Source: Aureimonas flava
GTDB taxonomy: Bacteria; Pseudomonadota; Alphaproteobacteria; Rhizobiales; Rhizobiaceae
Length of the DNA stretch: 64,000 bases
Direction: 5' to 3'
NCBI RefSeq assembly: GCF_003583935.1
Contig: NZ_QYRN01000008.1
Location: 150,627 to 214,626 of the forward strand
The stretch's first letter is position 1. Every line of letters begins with the position of its first letter. The translations under genes were made by a program, and so were the position numbers. Shown piece by piece: positions 29,356 to 39,079 of the stretch. The notes under the pieces are model-generated. The model did no database searches. It worked only from the letters and a program-made list of their open reading frames with translations, and was not told the origin of the DNA.

Positions 29356-29534
29356 GGCGCGACCCCGGTCTGCGTGTTGGGTGCCACCGGGGCGGGCTGG
29401 AGGGCGGGGATCGGCACCTTCACCACGACCGGCACGGGCTCGGGCTCCACGAAGGCCACCAGCGCCGCCATCGCCGCGTAGACCGCGCCGACGACGAGCG
29501 CGAGAAGGGTCAGGAGGCGCGTCAGGGTGGGCAT
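29352..29534 (-). CDS. Small single-pass membrane protein upstream of xerD
   Basis: A 60-residue protein: one hydrophobic helix at about 5-29 ([19 protein letters not shown]), then a Pro/Val-rich tail ([17 protein letters not shown]). Not recognised. The real evidence is its position: its TGA overlaps the GTG of xerD, which needs an upstream reading frame for coupling, and its residue make-up is membrane-like rather than shadow-like. Orientation and function are unknown. Confidence 0.6.
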   Translation of the reverse strand: MPTLTRLLTLLALVVGAVYAAMAALVAFVEPEPVPVVVKVPIPALQPAPVAPNTQTGVAP

Positions 29535-29777
29535 CGGGCGGCACGGCTTTCGATCGGGAGCGGGGTGGATGTCGCGGACACTAGAGACAGTCCGGCGCGA
29601 GGGACAGTGCCCCGGCGCCCCAGTGCCGGGCGAACAAGGCGGGGCCATGGCGCCGCGCGCACGAACCCGCCCGCCCCGGCGCCGTCCCCCGCCCCGCGCC
29701 GCGGTTCGCTTGACGGCCCTGGGCTTTTCTGGTCTCACGCAGGGCCGATCCAGCCCGTTTCCTGACCGCCTGAGCCG

Positions 29778-30362
29778 ATGATCGAGACCGCCGGGGCTCT
29801 GCCCGTCACCCCACCGCCCGCCCCGCGCGCCGTTCGACGGCCCGTGGTGCTCGTCGGGCTGATGGGCGCGGGCAAGACCACGGTCGGGCGCAAGCTCGCG
29901 CAGATGCTGGACCTGCCCTTCGTGGACACCGACCACGAGATCGAGGACGCCTCGCGCATGACGATCGCGGACCTCTTCGCGACCTATGGCGAGGCCGAGT
30001 TCCGGGCGCTGGAGGCACGGGTGGTGGCGCGCCTCCTGGACGACGGGCCGCGCGTGATCGCGACCGGCGGCGGCGCCTACATGAACGAGGGCACGCGCCG
30101 GCTCCTGGCGGAACGGTCGATCACGGTCTGGCTCAACGCCGAGCTGGACGTCCTGATGGAGCGCGTCGCCAAGCGGCCGACGCGTCCGCTGCTCCAGACC
30201 TCCGACCCGCGTGCCACGCTCAAGGCGCTGATGGACCAGCGCTATCCGGTCTACGCGCAGGCCGACCTCCAGGTCCAGACGCGCAACGTCAAGCGTGAGG
30301 CGGTGGCGCGCGAGATCCTGGACCTCCTGCAGCGCCACCCCCTGTTCAAGGCCGGCGCATGA
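29778..30362 (+). CDS. aroK: Shikimate kinase
   Basis: A 194-residue protein that phosphorylates shikimate in the aromatic amino acid pathway. Walker A is GLMGAGKTT at 27-35. The shikimate-binding DTDHEIE, the FRALEARV arginine segment and [13 protein letters not shown] are in order. The LID region RPTRPLLQ follows. A Pro/Ala-rich 20-residue extension precedes the domain. Its stop overlaps the ATG of aroB by four bases, so the two steps are coupled. It is divergent from the xerD pair. Confidence 0.96.
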   Translation: MIETAGALPVTPPPAPRAVRRPVVLVGLMGAGKTTVGRKLAQMLDLPFVDTDHEIEDASRMTIADLFATYGEAEFRALEARVVARLLDDGPRVIATGGGAYMNEGTRRLLAERSITVWLNAELDVLMERVAKRPTRPLLQTSDPRATLKALMDQRYPVYAQADLQVQTRNVKREAVAREILDLLQRHPLFKAGA

Positions 30363-31483
30363 GCGAAGCCCCCTCTCCCGTCTCGGTGCGCGTCGAGCTC
30401 GGCGCCCGCAGCTACGACATCCTGATCGGCCCTGGGCTCCTCCAGGACGCCGGACACCATTTCGCCGCGCGTCTTCCGGGCGCGCGCGCGCTGGTCGTCT
30501 CCGACCGGACGGTGGCCGCGCTGCACGCCGACCGCCTCCTGGCCTCGCTGGCCCGGGCCGGCGTCGCGGCGACGCTCCTGACCCTGCCGCCCGGCGAGAC
30601 CACGAAGTCCTTCGACCACCTGATGACGGTGGTGGACCGGATCCTCGCCGAGCGGCTGGAGCGGGGCGACGCGGTGGTGGCGCTCGGCGGCGGCGTGATC
30701 GGCGACCTGTCGGGCTTTGCCGCCGGCATCGCGCGGCGCGGCATGCGCTTCGTCCAGGTGCCGACCTCGCTGCTGGCGCAGGTCGACAGCTCCGTGGGCG
30801 GCAAGACCGGCATCAACAGCCCGCGCGGCAAGAACCTCGTGGGCGTGTTCCACCAGCCCGCGCTGGTGCTGGCCGACACCGACGTCCTCGACACGCTGCC
30901 CGAGCGGGAGTTCCGCGCCGGCTACGCCGAGGTGGTCAAGTACGGGCTGATCGACCGGCCGGACTTCTTCGAATGGCTCGAGGCGAACCGCGCGGCGATC
31001 TTCGCGGGCGGCCCGGCGCGGGTCGAGGCGGTGGCGGCGAGCTGCCGGGCGAAGGCCGCCGTGGTCGCGGGCGACGAGCGCGAGGACGGCGACCGCGCCC
31101 TCCTGAACCTCGGCCACACGTTCGGCCACGCGCTGGAGTCCGTCGCGCGCTACGACCCCGCCCGCCTCGTCCACGGCGAGGGCGTCTCGGTCGGCATGGC
31201 GCTGGCCCACCGCTTCTCCCGCCGGCTCGGCCTTTGCCCCGGCCAGGACGCGGTGCGGGCCGAGGCCCATCTTCGCGCCGCCGGTCTGCCGACGCGCATC
31301 CAGGAGATTCCCGGCGAGGGCTTCACGCTGGAGGCGCTGATGGACCGGATCGCGCAGGACAAGAAGGTCACGCGCGGGTCGCTGACCTTCATCCTGACGC
31401 ATGGCCTCGGCCGCTCCTTCGTGGCGCGCGACGTCGCGCCCGAGGCGCTCGGCGCGTTCCTCGCCGAGGAACTCGCAGGCTAG
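30359..31483 (+). CDS. aroB: 3-dehydroquinate synthase
   Basis: A 374-residue protein, the NAD- and metal-dependent enzyme that converts DAHP to 3-dehydroquinate, second step of the shikimate pathway. The [13 protein letters not shown] nucleotide loop, [20 protein letters not shown] and the metal ligands in [11 protein letters not shown] and [11 protein letters not shown] are visible. The ATG overlaps the aroK stop. The terminal TAG sits in the palindrome CTAG, whose other strand is the TAG of the convergent DUF1275 gene. Confidence 0.97.
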   Translation: MSEAPSPVSVRVELGARSYDILIGPGLLQDAGHHFAARLPGARALVVSDRTVAALHADRLLASLARAGVAATLLTLPPGETTKSFDHLMTVVDRILAERLERGDAVVALGGGVIGDLSGFAAGIARRGMRFVQVPTSLLAQVDSSVGGKTGINSPRGKNLVGVFHQPALVLADTDVLDTLPEREFRAGYAEVVKYGLIDRPDFFEWLEANRAAIFAGGPARVEAVAASCRAKAAVVAGDEREDGDRALLNLGHTFGHALESVARYDPARLVHGEGVSVGMALAHRFSRRLGLCPGQDAVRAEAHLRAAGLPTRIQEIPGEGFTLEALMDRIAQDKKVTRGSLTFILTHGLGRSFVARDVAPEALGAFLAEELAG

Positions 31484-32181
31484 GGTCGACCGGTCGGCCG
31501 CCGGTAGGGTCGGCGCGCGAGATAGGTCCGGCGCCAGCGTTCGGGAATGGCGAGGGCGAGCCCCGACAGGGCCGCGCAGGCGAGGGTCGAGGCGAGGATC
31601 GCCGCGTGGCCGAAGCGCGCCTGCGCCAGCGCGCCGGCGACCGCGCCGGCCGCCATGCCGAGCCAGGGCACGCCCTGCGCCCACCAGCCCGGCGACGCCT
31701 CGCCGCGGACGGCGCGCGCCAGCCCCCGGCCGAGACGCGACAGCGCGCCGGTGACGTAGGTGAGGCCCAGCGCCTGGCCGCCGACCTCCTCCAGCGCGAC
31801 GTTGATCGCGCCCATGGCGACCACCAGCAGCACGATCGCCGCCCCGCCCCCGCCCAGCGCCGCCGACAGGCCGGTCAGCGCCGCGACCGCCGCGAGCAGC
31901 GCCGGCTGGCTGCCGCGCGCGGCCCGGATCGCCAGCGCGCCGAGCGCGTTGCCGGCCACGAAGGCGATCACGAGAATCAGGAGATGGCCCGCGCGCCCGA
32001 ACTCCCCCGTGCCGGCGGCGATCCCGAGACGCGTCGTATTGCCGCTCATGAAGGACACGAAGTCGCCCGCCAGCAGGAAGCCGATCGCGTCGGTCATCCC
32101 CGCCGTGAAGGACAGGAGGCTCGCGAACAGGAGCCCGACGGCGATCCGCTGCCGCGCGCGGCGGCGCACGCGGCGGCGCAT
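31480..32181 (-). CDS. DUF1275 (YoaK-type) membrane protein
   Basis: A 233-residue integral membrane protein with about six or seven hydrophobic segments. Family features are SFTAGMTDAIGFLLAGDFVS near the N-terminus, FMSGNTTRLG just after it, and QALGLTYVTGALSRLGRGL in the second half. Function is unknown in any species as far as I recall. It converges on aroB with four shared bases at the stops, and its start is only a few bases from the bolA stop, suggesting a bolA-DUF1275 pair. Confidence 0.9.
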   Translation of the reverse strand: MRRRVRRRARQRIAVGLLFASLLSFTAGMTDAIGFLLAGDFVSFMSGNTTRLGIAAGTGEFGRAGHLLILVIAFVAGNALGALAIRAARGSQPALLAAVAALTGLSAALGGGGAAIVLLVVAMGAINVALEEVGGQALGLTYVTGALSRLGRGLARAVRGEASPGWWAQGVPWLGMAAGAVAGALAQARFGHAAILASTLACAALSGLALAIPERWRRTYLARRPYRRPTGRP

Positions 32182-32186
32182 GGGGC

Positions 32187-32489
32187 CTAGAAGCGCGTCG
32201 GCTCGCCGGGCGCGGCGGCCTCGATGGCGAGCGCGTGGACGCCGGTTTCGAGCTCGGCCGCCAGAAGCGCGTTCACCGCCCGGTGACGCTCCAGCCGGCT
32301 CCGCCCCGCAAAGGCCGCCGACACGACGCGCACGCGAAAATGCGTCTCGCCCGTTCCGTCGAAGCCGCCGTGGTGGCCGCTGCCCTCGTGGTGGTGGCCG
32401 GCATGGAGATGGCTCTCGTTCACCACCTCCAGCCGCTCGGGCGACAGGGCCCGCGTCAGCTTCGCCTCGATCTCGGCCGCCTTGGTCAT
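32187..32489 (-). CDS. bolA: BolA-family protein
   Basis: A 100-residue protein with the BolA fold signature: an N-terminal helix, VVNESHLHAGH with the conserved His, HFRVRVVSAAFAGRSRLERHR and the ALAIEA end. A His/Gly-rich loop HHHEGSGHHGG at 32-42 could bind metal. BolA proteins partner monothiol glutaredoxins through an iron-sulfur cluster and affect iron sensing and envelope shape. Divergent from the J-domain gene, which is its usual neighbour in Hyphomicrobiales. Confidence 0.93.
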   Translation of the reverse strand: MTKAAEIEAKLTRALSPERLEVVNESHLHAGHHHEGSGHHGGFDGTGETHFRVRVVSAAFAGRSRLERHRAVNALLAAELETGVHALAIEAAAPGEPTRF

Positions 32490-32622
32490 GATGTCGCCTC
32501 GCCCGTCTGGGATCGCCCCTGTGCAGCGCCTCGCGGCGCCTTGCCGGCTTTCCGTTTTGGGCGGGTTTTCCGTTCTGTCAATTCTTGTTCGCACGGGGGG
32601 CGGCCCCCATAATCGCGGTCTG

Positions 32623-33243
32623 ATGAAGCTCGACTCCAAATACTTCGACAAGATCCGGGTCCGCCCCGCCCGTTCGGGGGCCGCCGAACCCGAGCGCACG
32701 CCCGTCTGCGCCTGGGACGGCTGCCAGGAGCCGGGCTCGCACAAGGCGCCGCGCGGGCGCGACCACGAGGGCCAGTACCTCCACTTCTGCGTCGACCACG
32801 TGCGCCTGTACAACAAGTCCTACAACTACTTCTCCGGGCTCGGCGACGACGACATTCAGAAGTACCTCAAGGACTCGCTGACCGGCCACCGGCCGACCTG
32901 GACCATGGGGTCCAACAATTCGGGCGGGGCCATGCCCTCGCAGAAGCCGAGCGGGCGCCCGCGCCGCTGGAACGGGGCGCGCCCGCGCGACTCGTTCAAC
33001 CTGTTCGGCGAAGGCGAGGCCGCGCCGCCGCCGCCGCGCCGCAAGGCGCGCACGCTGGAGGTGAAGGCGCTGACCACGCTGGGCCTGGCCGAGAACGCCG
33101 GCGGCGAGGCGATCCGCGTGCGCTACAAGGCCCTCGTCAAGCAGTACCACCCGGACGCCAACGGCGGCGACCGCGGCTCGGAGGACCGGCTCGCCGAGGT
33201 CATCCAGGCCTACAAGCTTTTGAAGGCGTCGGGCTTCTGTTAA
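32623..33243 (+). CDS. C-terminal J-domain (DnaJ-like) protein
   Basis: A 206-residue protein with an N-terminal domain carrying [15 protein letters not shown] and [10 protein letters not shown] (possible metal-binding Cys/His), a Pro-rich basic linker and a C-terminal J domain whose HPD is at 176-178 ([10 protein letters not shown]). J domains stimulate Hsp70 ATPase, so it is a DnaK co-chaperone by inference. An ATG at 32623 is the family-like start [13 protein letters not shown]; upstream codons are not conserved. It is upstream of cobS, 90 bases apart. Confidence 0.92.
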   Translation: MKLDSKYFDKIRVRPARSGAAEPERTPVCAWDGCQEPGSHKAPRGRDHEGQYLHFCVDHVRLYNKSYNYFSGLGDDDIQKYLKDSLTGHRPTWTMGSNNSGGAMPSQKPSGRPRRWNGARPRDSFNLFGEGEAAPPPPRRKARTLEVKALTTLGLAENAGGEAIRVRYKALVKQYHPDANGGDRGSEDRLAEVIQAYKLLKASGFC

Positions 33244-33334
33244 GCCCTGGGTCCGGGCCGGTTCGACGCGCGCCGGCGGCCAGAGCGAGACGCATGATGA
33301 CGGCCTGCCGCCCGGCGGCAGCGCCCCTGGAGGT

Positions 33335-34324
33335 ATGATGAGTGCAGCGGAACCGGATGTGGCGAACCTTCCCGACGCCATGGTCTCCGTCCGCGAAACC
33401 TTCGGTTTCGACAGCGACCTGAAGGTTCCGGCCTTCTCCAAGCCCGACCCGCACGTTCCCGAGGCCGACCCGGACTACCTGTTCGACCGGCAGACGACGC
33501 TGGCGATCCTGGCGGGCTTCGCCAAGAACCGCCGCGTGATGGTGTCGGGCTACCACGGCACCGGCAAGTCCACCCATATCGAGCAGGTCGCCGCCCGGCT
33601 GAACTGGCCGTGCGTTCGCATCAACCTCGACAGCCACGTGTCGCGCATCGACCTCGTGGGCAAGGACGCGATCACCGTCCGCGACGGGATGCAGGTCACC
33701 GAGTTCCGCGACGGCGTGCTGCCCTGGGCCTATCAGAACAACGTCGCCCTCGTGTTCGACGAGTACGACGCCGGCCGGCCGGACGTGATGTTCGTGATCC
33801 AGCGCGTACTGGAATCCTCCGGCCGCCTGACCCTTCTCGACCAGGCGCGCGTCATTCGCCCGCACCCCGCCTTCCGCCTGTTCGCCACCGCCAACACGGT
33901 GGGCCTCGGCGACACGACGGGCCTCTATCACGGCACGCAGCAGATCAACCAGGCGCAGATGGACCGCTGGTCCATCGTCACGACGCTGAACTACCTGCCG
34001 CACGACAACGAGGTCGGTATCGTGCAGGCCAAGGCCCGGCACTTCCAGACCAAGGAGGGGCGCGCCCAGGTGTCCAAGATGGTGCGCGTCGCCGACCTCA
34101 CGCGCTCGGCCTTCGTCAATGGCGACCTGTCCACCGTGATGAGCCCGCGCACGGTGATCACCTGGGCCGAGAACGCCGAGATCTTCGGCGACATCGGCTT
34201 CGCCTTCCGCCTCACCTTCCTCAACAAGTGCGACGACCTCGAGCGCCCGCTGGTGGCCGAGTTCTATCAGCGCGCCTTCGGCGAGGACCTGCCCGAGGCG
34301 GCGTCGAACCTCGTGCTGGACTGA
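33335..34324 (+). CDS. cobS: Aerobic cobaltochelatase subunit CobS
   Basis: A 329-residue MoxR-type AAA+ ATPase. With CobT it forms the chaperone ring that drives CobN to insert cobalt into hydrogenobyrinic acid diamide in aerobic B12 synthesis. Walker A is GYHGTGKST at 72-80. Walker B is [10 protein letters not shown]. The starting [15 protein letters not shown] block is a CobS hallmark. GGAGG precedes the double ATG. It overlaps the next gene by one base. CobN is not in the window. Confidence 0.96.
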   Translation: MMSAAEPDVANLPDAMVSVRETFGFDSDLKVPAFSKPDPHVPEADPDYLFDRQTTLAILAGFAKNRRVMVSGYHGTGKSTHIEQVAARLNWPCVRINLDSHVSRIDLVGKDAITVRDGMQVTEFRDGVLPWAYQNNVALVFDEYDAGRPDVMFVIQRVLESSGRLTLLDQARVIRPHPAFRLFATANTVGLGDTTGLYHGTQQINQAQMDRWSIVTTLNYLPHDNEVGIVQAKARHFQTKEGRAQVSKMVRVADLTRSAFVNGDLSTVMSPRTVITWAENAEIFGDIGFAFRLTFLNKCDDLERPLVAEFYQRAFGEDLPEAASNLVLD

Positions 34325-34791
34325 TGCCGACACGCCGGGCACTCTTCCTCGCCGCGGCCCTCGGCTGCCTCGCCGTTCCGGCGCTGGCGGCCCAGGACCG
34401 TATCCTGCGGGTCGAGGGGGCGCTGACGGCACGGACCTATCCCGGCCTCGAAGCCTTCCTGTCGAACTCGGTCGGTACGATCGTCGGCCTCGACATCCGG
34501 GCCGACGCGGACCAGGAGGGGCTCAGCGCGTCGACCGACGGCGGGCGCTTCGTCGCCTACCGGCCGGGATCGGGCTCGGAGACCGAGATCGTCGCGGACG
34601 GCGGCTTCGGGTTTCAGCACGGAGCCGTGACGCTGGAAGGATTCTTCTCGGTGAAAGACGGCGGCATGAACCAGGGCATCGTCTCGCTGTTCCTGGAACG
34701 CCAGCCGGACGCCAGCATCCGCCTGTCCGACACGCCGGTGAAAGCCATCCGCATCGACCGCCTGGATCCCAGGATCCGCAAGCAGGATTAG
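34324..34791 (+). CDS. Secreted protein of unknown function between cobS and cobT
   Basis: A 155-residue protein whose first 22 residues form a signal peptide ([16 protein letters not shown], cleavage before AQ). The rest is beta-rich with no family I recognise; the segment [18 protein letters not shown] is Gly/Ser-rich. ATGA overlap with the cobS stop shows it is part of the operon. In other Hyphomicrobiales I recall cobS and cobT being directly adjacent, so this looks like an insertion of an unrelated secreted protein. No lipobox, no membrane anchor. Confidence 0.75.
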   Translation: MPTRRALFLAAALGCLAVPALAAQDRILRVEGALTARTYPGLEAFLSNSVGTIVGLDIRADADQEGLSASTDGGRFVAYRPGSGSETEIVADGGFGFQHGAVTLEGFFSVKDGGMNQGIVSLFLERQPDASIRLSDTPVKAIRIDRLDPRIRKQD

Positions 34792-34795
34792 TCTC

Positions 34796-36700
34796 GTGCC
34801 CCGCATCGGCGACAACTCGACCAAGGCCCCGCGCGGCAAGGCGCCCGACCGCGAGCCGTTCCGGCGCGCGGTGGCCGGCTGCATGCGCGCCATCGCCGGG
34901 GACGGCGAGCTCGAGGTCACCTACGGCAACGAGCGGCCGGGCCTGACGGGCAGCCGTGCCCGCCTGCCTGAGCTGCCCAAGCGCGCCGGCCAGGGCGACG
35001 TGTCGGTGGTGCGCGGCCTGTCGGACGCGATGGCCCTGCGCAAGGCGCGTCACGACGCGCGCGTCCACGCCACGCTCTCGCCCGACGGGCGCGGGGCGCG
35101 GGCCGTGTTCGACGCGCTGGAGCAGGCGCGCTGCGAGGCGATCGGCGCCAACGCCATGCCGGGCGTCGCCGACAACCTCGCCGCCATGCTCGAGGACAAG
35201 TATCACCGCTCCAACCTCTCCGAGGTGACCGACCGCGCCGAGGCGCCGCTGGAGGATGCCCTGGCGCTCCTGGTGCGCGAGCGGCTGACCGGCCGCCCCG
35301 TGCCGGCGAGCGGGCAGGCGCTGGTCGACGTCTGGCGCGACTGGATCGAGGACAAGGCGGGGCCGAAGTTCGAGCGGCTCGGCGAGACGGTGGAGGACCA
35401 GCGCCTCTTCGCCCGCGCCATCCGCGACATGCTCGTGTCGATGGACATGGCGGAGGAGCTGGCCGACGAATCGCAGTCTGAGGACGAGGATTCGCCCGAG
35501 GAGGCCGGCGACAGCCAGAGCCGCGACAACGAGGAAGCGGGCGCCGAGAAGGAAGCGGGCCAGGACGAGGCCGAGCCCGAGGAGACGGAGGGCGAGGCGG
35601 AGACGGAGGACGCGTCGGAGGCCGAGACGTCCGAGGCCACCGCCGAGGAGGCGTCGGACGAGGACGAGCCGGATTCGGAGACGCCCGGCGATTCGCGCCG
35701 GCCCAACCAGCCGATGCCGCGCGATCTCGGCGACACGGACTACCGCGTCTTCGCCGAGACCTTCGACGAGACGGTCGGGGCGGAGGAGCTGTGCGAGGAG
35801 GCCGAGCTCGACCGGCTGCGCGCCTTTCTCGACAAGCAGCTCGTCTCGCTCCAGGGCGCCGTCGGGCGGCTCGCCAACCGCCTCCAGCGTCGCCTCATGG
35901 CGCAGCAGAACCGCGCCTGGGACTTCGACCTCGAGGAAGGCTACCTCGACACGGCGCGCCTCACCCGGCTCGTCACCGACCCGATGCAGCCCCTGTCCTT
36001 CAAGATGGAGCGCGACACCCAGTTCCGCGACACGATCGTCACGCTCCTGATCGACAATTCCGGCTCGATGCGCGGCCGGCCGATCACCGTGGCGGCGACC
36101 TGCGCCGACATCCTAGCGCGCACGCTGGAGCGTTGCGGCGTCAAGGTCGAGGTGCTGGGCTTCACGACGCGCGCCTGGAAGGGCGGCCAGTCCCGCGAGG
36201 CCTGGCTCAAGGCCGGCAAGCCGCAGCGGCCGGGCCGGCTCAACGACATCCGCCACATCGTCTACAAGGGCGCCGATGCGCCCTGGCGGCGGGCCCGGCG
36301 CAATCTCGGCCTGATGATGCGCGAGGGGCTGCTCAAGGAGAACATCGACGGCGAGGCGCTGATCTGGGCGCACAACCGCCTGCTCGGCCGCCCCGAGCAG
36401 CGGCGCATCCTGATGATGATCTCGGACGGGGCGCCGGTGGACGATTCGACCCTCTCGGTGAACCCCGGCAACTACCTGGAGCGGCACTTGCGCGCGGTGA
36501 TCGAGGAGATCGAGACGCGCTCGCCGGTGGAGCTCCTGGCGATCGGCATCGGCCACGACGTGACGCGCTACTACCGCCGCGCCGTGACGATCTCGGACGC
36601 CGAGGAACTGGCCGGTGCGATGACCGAGCAGCTCGCGGCCCTGTTCGCCGACGAGGGGGAGATGCCCCTGCGCCGACGCCGCGCCGCCGGCCGGCGCTGA
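34796..36700 (+). CDS. cobT: Aerobic cobaltochelatase subunit CobT
   Basis: A 634-residue protein, full length for CobT. An N-terminal helical region is followed by a long acidic linker (about residues 220-305, rich in Glu, Asp and Ser), then a C-terminal von Willebrand A domain with the MIDAS motif [10 protein letters not shown] near 419. With CobS it forms the AAA+ chaperone complex for cobalt insertion. The GTG start at 34796 is followed by [13 protein letters not shown] is upstream, within the end of the preceding gene. Confidence 0.96.
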   Translation: MPRIGDNSTKAPRGKAPDREPFRRAVAGCMRAIAGDGELEVTYGNERPGLTGSRARLPELPKRAGQGDVSVVRGLSDAMALRKARHDARVHATLSPDGRGARAVFDALEQARCEAIGANAMPGVADNLAAMLEDKYHRSNLSEVTDRAEAPLEDALALLVRERLTGRPVPASGQALVDVWRDWIEDKAGPKFERLGETVEDQRLFARAIRDMLVSMDMAEELADESQSEDEDSPEEAGDSQSRDNEEAGAEKEAGQDEAEPEETEGEAETEDASEAETSEATAEEASDEDEPDSETPGDSRRPNQPMPRDLGDTDYRVFAETFDETVGAEELCEEAELDRLRAFLDKQLVSLQGAVGRLANRLQRRLMAQQNRAWDFDLEEGYLDTARLTRLVTDPMQPLSFKMERDTQFRDTIVTLLIDNSGSMRGRPITVAATCADILARTLERCGVKVEVLGFTTRAWKGGQSREAWLKAGKPQRPGRLNDIRHIVYKGADAPWRRARRNLGLMMREGLLKENIDGEALIWAHNRLLGRPEQRRILMMISDGAPVDDSTLSVNPGNYLERHLRAVIEEIETRSPVELLAIGIGHDVTRYYRRAVTISDAEELAGAMTEQLAALFADEGEMPLRRRRAAGRR

Positions 36701-36702
36701 GG

Positions 36703-37749
36703 ATGGGGCTGCTCGCCCGGCGCGCCGGCCGGCCGGCGCTCGCCGCGGCGCTTTTCCTGGCGGCCCTGGCCCCTGTGCCGCAGGCCCTCGCCGACGAGAC
36801 GCCCATCCGCGCCCAGCCGATCGCCCGCTTCGCGATCGGCCGCGACACGGTGCGCTTCGGCGCGCTCGACTATCGCGGGGGCTTCTCCTACGCCTCGTCC
36901 GACCGCCGCCTCCAGGGCGTCTCCTCGATCCGCATGAAGCCCCTTGGCGCCGGCTTCCTGGCGGTGACCGACACCGGCTTCTGGTTCGCCGGGACGATCC
37001 GGCGCGACGCGCAGGGTCGCCCCGTGGGCATTGCCGAGGCCCGCATCGCCCCGATCCTGAACCCCGCCGGGCGCCCGATGCCGAACAAGGGGCAGGCCGA
37101 CGCGGAGGGCTTGGCGATCCGGGACGGCGAGGCGCTGGTGAGCTTCGAGCGCGACCATCGGATCGAGGCCTTCCGGCCGGCGTGGACGCCGTTCGAGGCC
37201 AAGGGGCGGCGCCTGCCGCTGCCGATCCCCCGGCGCGAGCTGCGCGGCAACGGCGGCATCGAGACCATCGCGGCCGCGCCGCAGGATTCGCCGCTGCGCG
37301 GCGCCGTGGTCGTGGTGGCCGAGCAGTCCGTCGACGGCGACGGCAACCTGTTCGCCGCGATTCTGGGGCGCGGCCTGTTCAAGGTGCGGCGCGCGTTGCC
37401 GTGGGCGGTCACCGACGGCACGTTCCTGCCGGGCGGCGACCTTCTCCTCCTGGAGCGGCGCTACGAGGGATTCGGGCGCGTCGGCATGCGCATCCGCCGG
37501 ATCGACGGCGAGACGATCCGCCCGGGCGCGCTGGTGGACGGGCCGGTGCTGATGGAGGCCGATCTCGGCGAGGAGATCGACAACATGGAAGGCATCGACG
37601 CCTGGCAGGATGCGGACGGCCAGACCTACCTGTCGCTGGTGTCCGACGACAACGGCTCGATCTTCCAGCGCAACCTCTACCTGGAGTTCCGCCTGGCCGA
37701 GGATCGGCAGGCGGCCGGCCCTCAGGCCGCCGCCGGCGCCTCGCGATAG
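36703..37749 (+). CDS. Esterase-like protein of the phytase-like family
   Basis: A 348-residue exported protein with a signal peptide to about residue 31 (LAALAPVPQALAD). The segments GGFSYASSDRRLQGVSSI, GQADAEGLAIRDGEALVSFE and DNMEGIDAWQDADGQTYL match the beta-propeller family annotated as esterase-like activity of phytase. No activity has been proved for this branch as far as I know. The ATG lies two bases after the cobT stop, so it shares the cobS-cobT transcript, as is common in this order. The end overlaps the convergent transporter gene by 28 bases. Confidence 0.85.
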   Translation: MGLLARRAGRPALAAALFLAALAPVPQALADETPIRAQPIARFAIGRDTVRFGALDYRGGFSYASSDRRLQGVSSIRMKPLGAGFLAVTDTGFWFAGTIRRDAQGRPVGIAEARIAPILNPAGRPMPNKGQADAEGLAIRDGEALVSFERDHRIEAFRPAWTPFEAKGRRLPLPIPRRELRGNGGIETIAAAPQDSPLRGAVVVVAEQSVDGDGNLFAAILGRGLFKVRRALPWAVTDGTFLPGGDLLLLERRYEGFGRVGMRIRRIDGETIRPGALVDGPVLMEADLGEEIDNMEGIDAWQDADGQTYLSLVSDDNGSIFQRNLYLEFRLAEDRQAAGPQAAAGASR

Positions 37750-38420
37750 GGCAGGAAGGCGCCCACCGCCACGCGGTAGGGCACGAGGCCGAACACCGCG
37801 ATCAGGAGCTTCACCCCGAAGTCGCCGAGCGCCCAGGACACCCAGCGCGGCGCCTCCAGCGCAAGGAGGCCGAACAGGGGCGCGGTCTCCAGGGCGAAGG
37901 GCTCGTTCGGCCCGAGCAGCAGGAACAGCGGCGCGAAGGCGAGGGAGAAGAACACCATCGTGTCCACCACCGTGCCGAGGATCCCGCTCGCCAGCGGCGC
38001 CTTCCACCAGGACAGGCGGCGCAGCCGGTTGAACACCAGGATGTCGAGGAGCTGGGCCACCAGGAAGGCCGAGCCGCTGGCCAGCGCGATGCGCAGGAGG
38101 CGCCCCGCCTCAGTCTCGAAGGGCGTGAGGCCGAGCCGATGCAGGATCGGCGGAAGCACGATGGAGCTCAGCACCGCCGCCGCGAAGCCGAGATACACGA
38201 CGCGCCGCGCCAGAACCGGCCCGAACAGGCGGTTGTTCACGTCGGTCACGATGAAGGCGAAGGGATAGACGAAGGCGCCCCAGGTGAGGAGGTCGGCCAG
38301 CGACAGGGGACCGAGCGTGCCCTGCACGGGAAACTGCACGGCGATGTTGGAGGCGAGGACGATGATCGTCATGGCGATCACCGGCAGCACGGTGCGGCGG
38401 GACAGGGTCACGGGGGGCAT
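37722..38420 (-). CDS. Queuosine precursor transporter (YhhQ/COG1738 family)
   Basis: A 232-residue inner-membrane protein with about six hydrophobic segments. The family marks are PYPFAFIVTDVNNRLFGP at about 60-75 and LASGSAFLVAQLLDILVFNRL further on. The family imports preQ0 or preQ1 for tRNA queuosine. ATG at 38420 gives MPPVTLSRR; a GTG at 38447 is in-frame but would place the start inside the leader structure. A compact H-type pseudoknot directly precedes the ATG, discussed as a possible preQ1 sensor. The last 28 bases overlap the end of the esterase-like gene. Confidence 0.9.
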   Translation of the reverse strand: MPPVTLSRRTVLPVIAMTIIVLASNIAVQFPVQGTLGPLSLADLLTWGAFVYPFAFIVTDVNNRLFGPVLARRVVYLGFAAAVLSSIVLPPILHRLGLTPFETEAGRLLRIALASGSAFLVAQLLDILVFNRLRRLSWWKAPLASGILGTVVDTMVFFSLAFAPLFLLLGPNEPFALETAPLFGLLALEAPRWVSWALGDFGVKLLIAVFGLVPYRVAVGAFLPYREAPAAA

Positions 38421-38452
38421 CCATTTTTTTAGGCTGGGGTATGGCACCAGCG
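38421..38452 (-). promoter_or_regulatory. Possible preQ1-type leader pseudoknot before the transporter gene
   Basis: Read on the minus strand: GCTGG (38452-38448), a loop TGCCATACC, CCAGC (38438-38434), an A-rich stretch CTAAAAAA, then ATGG (38424-38421). GCTGG pairs CCAGC, and loop CCAT can pair with the final ATGG, giving an H-type pseudoknot against the start codon. A-rich tail and ACCCCAG recall preQ1-I riboswitches; loops are shorter than the examples I remember. Confidence 0.45.
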
Positions 38453-38472
38453 TCGGGTTCGGATCGGACGCG

Positions 38473-38496
38473 AAAACGCCGCCCCGGGGGGCGGCG
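38473..38496 (-). terminator. Rho-independent terminator of rpmB
   Basis: A 7- to 9-bp GC stem (38477-38483 with 38490-38496) followed on the minus strand by TTTTCG. It lies 30 bases beyond the rpmB stop and just upstream of the transporter leader. Confidence 0.75.
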
Positions 38497-38525
38497 CCTT
38501 CAGAATCGCAATGGGTCGAAGCGCC

Positions 38526-38834
38526 TCAGGCGGCTTCGGCCGTGGCGGCGGTCGCCGCGGTCTTCTTGGCGATCTGGCGCTTCAGGAGACGGGCCTTCTG
38601 CGACAGGTCGTGCTCGGACGCCTTGGCGAGGAAGGCGTCGAGGCCGCCGCGGTGCTCCACCGAGCGCAGCGCGTGCGCCGAGACGCGCAGGCGGAAACGC
38701 TGGCCGAGCGCGTCGGAGATCAGCGTCACCTGGCACAGGTTCGGCAGGAAGCGACGACGGGTCTTGTTGTTGGCGTGGCTGACGTTGTTGCCGGTCTGGA
38801 CGGCCTTGCCGGTCAGTTCGCAAGCGCGTGACAT
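38526..38834 (-). CDS. rpmB: Ribosomal protein L28
   Basis: A 102-residue protein, full length for alphaproteobacterial L28 of the large ribosomal subunit. The start [20 protein letters not shown] and the [13 protein letters not shown] block are diagnostic. The C-terminus is an Ala/Lys-rich tail ([17 protein letters not shown]). The single Cys in the ACELTG motif is followed by no CxxC pair, so this is the zinc-free form. It has its own promoter (38938-38965) and terminator. Confidence 0.98.
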   Translation of the reverse strand: MSRACELTGKAVQTGNNVSHANNKTRRRFLPNLCQVTLISDALGQRFRLRVSAHALRSVEHRGGLDAFLAKASEHDLSQKARLLKRQIAKKTAATAATAEAA

Positions 38835-38937
38835 GGGATCACCTTTCAAACGTTCGATACGGCCTTCCGGGGCGCGCCGCCGCCGGAACGGCAGCGCGAT
38901 CATCGACCCCATGGCATGATCGGAAAATCGACTGCCC

Positions 38938-38965
38938 CTATAGTGGCGCGCGCGCCGCCCGTCAA
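38938..38965 (-). promoter_or_regulatory. Probable rpmB promoter
   Basis: On the minus strand TTGACG (38965-38960), 16 bases, CTATAG (38943-38938). The start would fall near 38931, giving a leader of about 97 bases before the rpmB ATG. Both boxes are close to the vegetative consensus. Confidence 0.72.
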
Positions 38966-39079
38966 GCCGCGACGTGGCGCTCTCCGCCCCCAAAGGCCCC
39001 GGCATCCGGGCATGATGCTGCCGCGTTTGCCCCGCAGAACGGAGCGAGGCCCCCTCCCCGCTCTTCGGAGACCCGTCCG

